In this document: one piece after another, positions 6,028 to 6,070 of the stretch
How the letters are laid out: each line of letters opens with the position of its first letter
How positions within the stretch are numbered: the first letter of the stretch is position 1
Source of the DNA: an uncultured Labedella sp.
Lineage (GTDB): Bacteria; Actinomycetota; Actinomycetes; Actinomycetales; Microbacteriaceae
DNA: 6,070 bases
Assembly: GCA_934636065.1 (NCBI GenBank)
Contig: CAKTZW010000123.1
Span: 1-6,070, forward strand
Direction of reading: 5' to 3'
Made by a program: the position numbers and the translations under genes
The notes under the pieces: generated by a model
What the model saw: the letters and a program-made list of their open reading frames with translations, nothing else
What the model was told of the DNA's origin: nothing
The model's database searches: none

Positions 6028-6059
6028 CCCGGGGTGCGCTGTGCGGTGCGCACCCCGGG
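6028..6059. terminator. GC-rich hairpin, possible terminator of the gene beyond the right edge
   Basis: The arms CCCGGGGTGCGC (6028-6039) and GCGCACCCCGGG (6048-6059) are perfect 12-bp complements around an 8-nt loop. No T-tract follows on either strand. Its position more than 90 nt upstream of the lyase start suits a terminator isolating this gene from its right-hand neighbour, which is outside the window. A regulatory hairpin is the alternative. Confidence 0.45.
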
Positions 6060-6070
6060 GGGTTCGGTGG

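Noticed and set aside
1..6070. Search for CRISPR arrays, tRNA or rRNA genes, insertion sequences, attachment sites and defence systems
   Set aside because: Nothing supportable was found: no regularly spaced repeats, no tRNA-like cloverleaf, no transposase or integrase motifs.

Overview
The window is high-GC actinobacterial DNA with three protein-coding units. The + strand carries the 3' end of a primosomal helicase gene (priA-type, 2-322) and then a GH130 glycoside phosphorylase reading frame (419-1267). Converging on them from the - strand is one very large gene (5935-1325) for a secreted, multidomain, sortase-anchored polysaccharide lyase of family PL8. The two converging genes are separated by a perfect 30-nt palindrome that can serve as a bidirectional terminator. 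The right edge (5936-6070) is the leader of the lyase gene and is rich in short dyads.

The right part (about 460-6070) reads like an actinomycete, perhaps Microbacteriaceae-like. The reasons are strong G/C at third codon positions, an actinobacterial Sec signal peptide, an LPVTG-membrane-RRRR tail, and FIVAR, Fn3 and Ig-like stalk domains. The left part (1-about 440) is different in character: a priA C-terminus that recalls Coriobacteriia or Firmicutes PriA, followed by a strong ribosome binding site and a start that looks like peptide deformylase (MGLMDDIVLAPDE). priA-def is a common bacterial gene order. At the point where Def would continue with 'RL', the frame becomes mid-domain GH130 sequence, and the first GH130 propeller blade is missing. 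The most notable observation is therefore a probable chimeric junction around 437-457. It could be an assembly misjoin or a genuine illegitimate recombination between two actinobacterial sources.

Functionally, the PL8 enzyme would sit on the cell wall and cut a uronic-acid-containing polysaccharide (a glycosaminoglycan or xanthan-like polymer) by beta-elimination, with three discoidin-like modules giving carbohydrate contact. A complete GH130 enzyme next to it would act inside the cell on mannosidic oligosaccharides. That pairing fits a carbohydrate-use locus, and a mannose- and glucuronate-containing substrate such as xanthan is a speculative fit. I see no mobile element, CRISPR array, tRNA or rRNA in the window.
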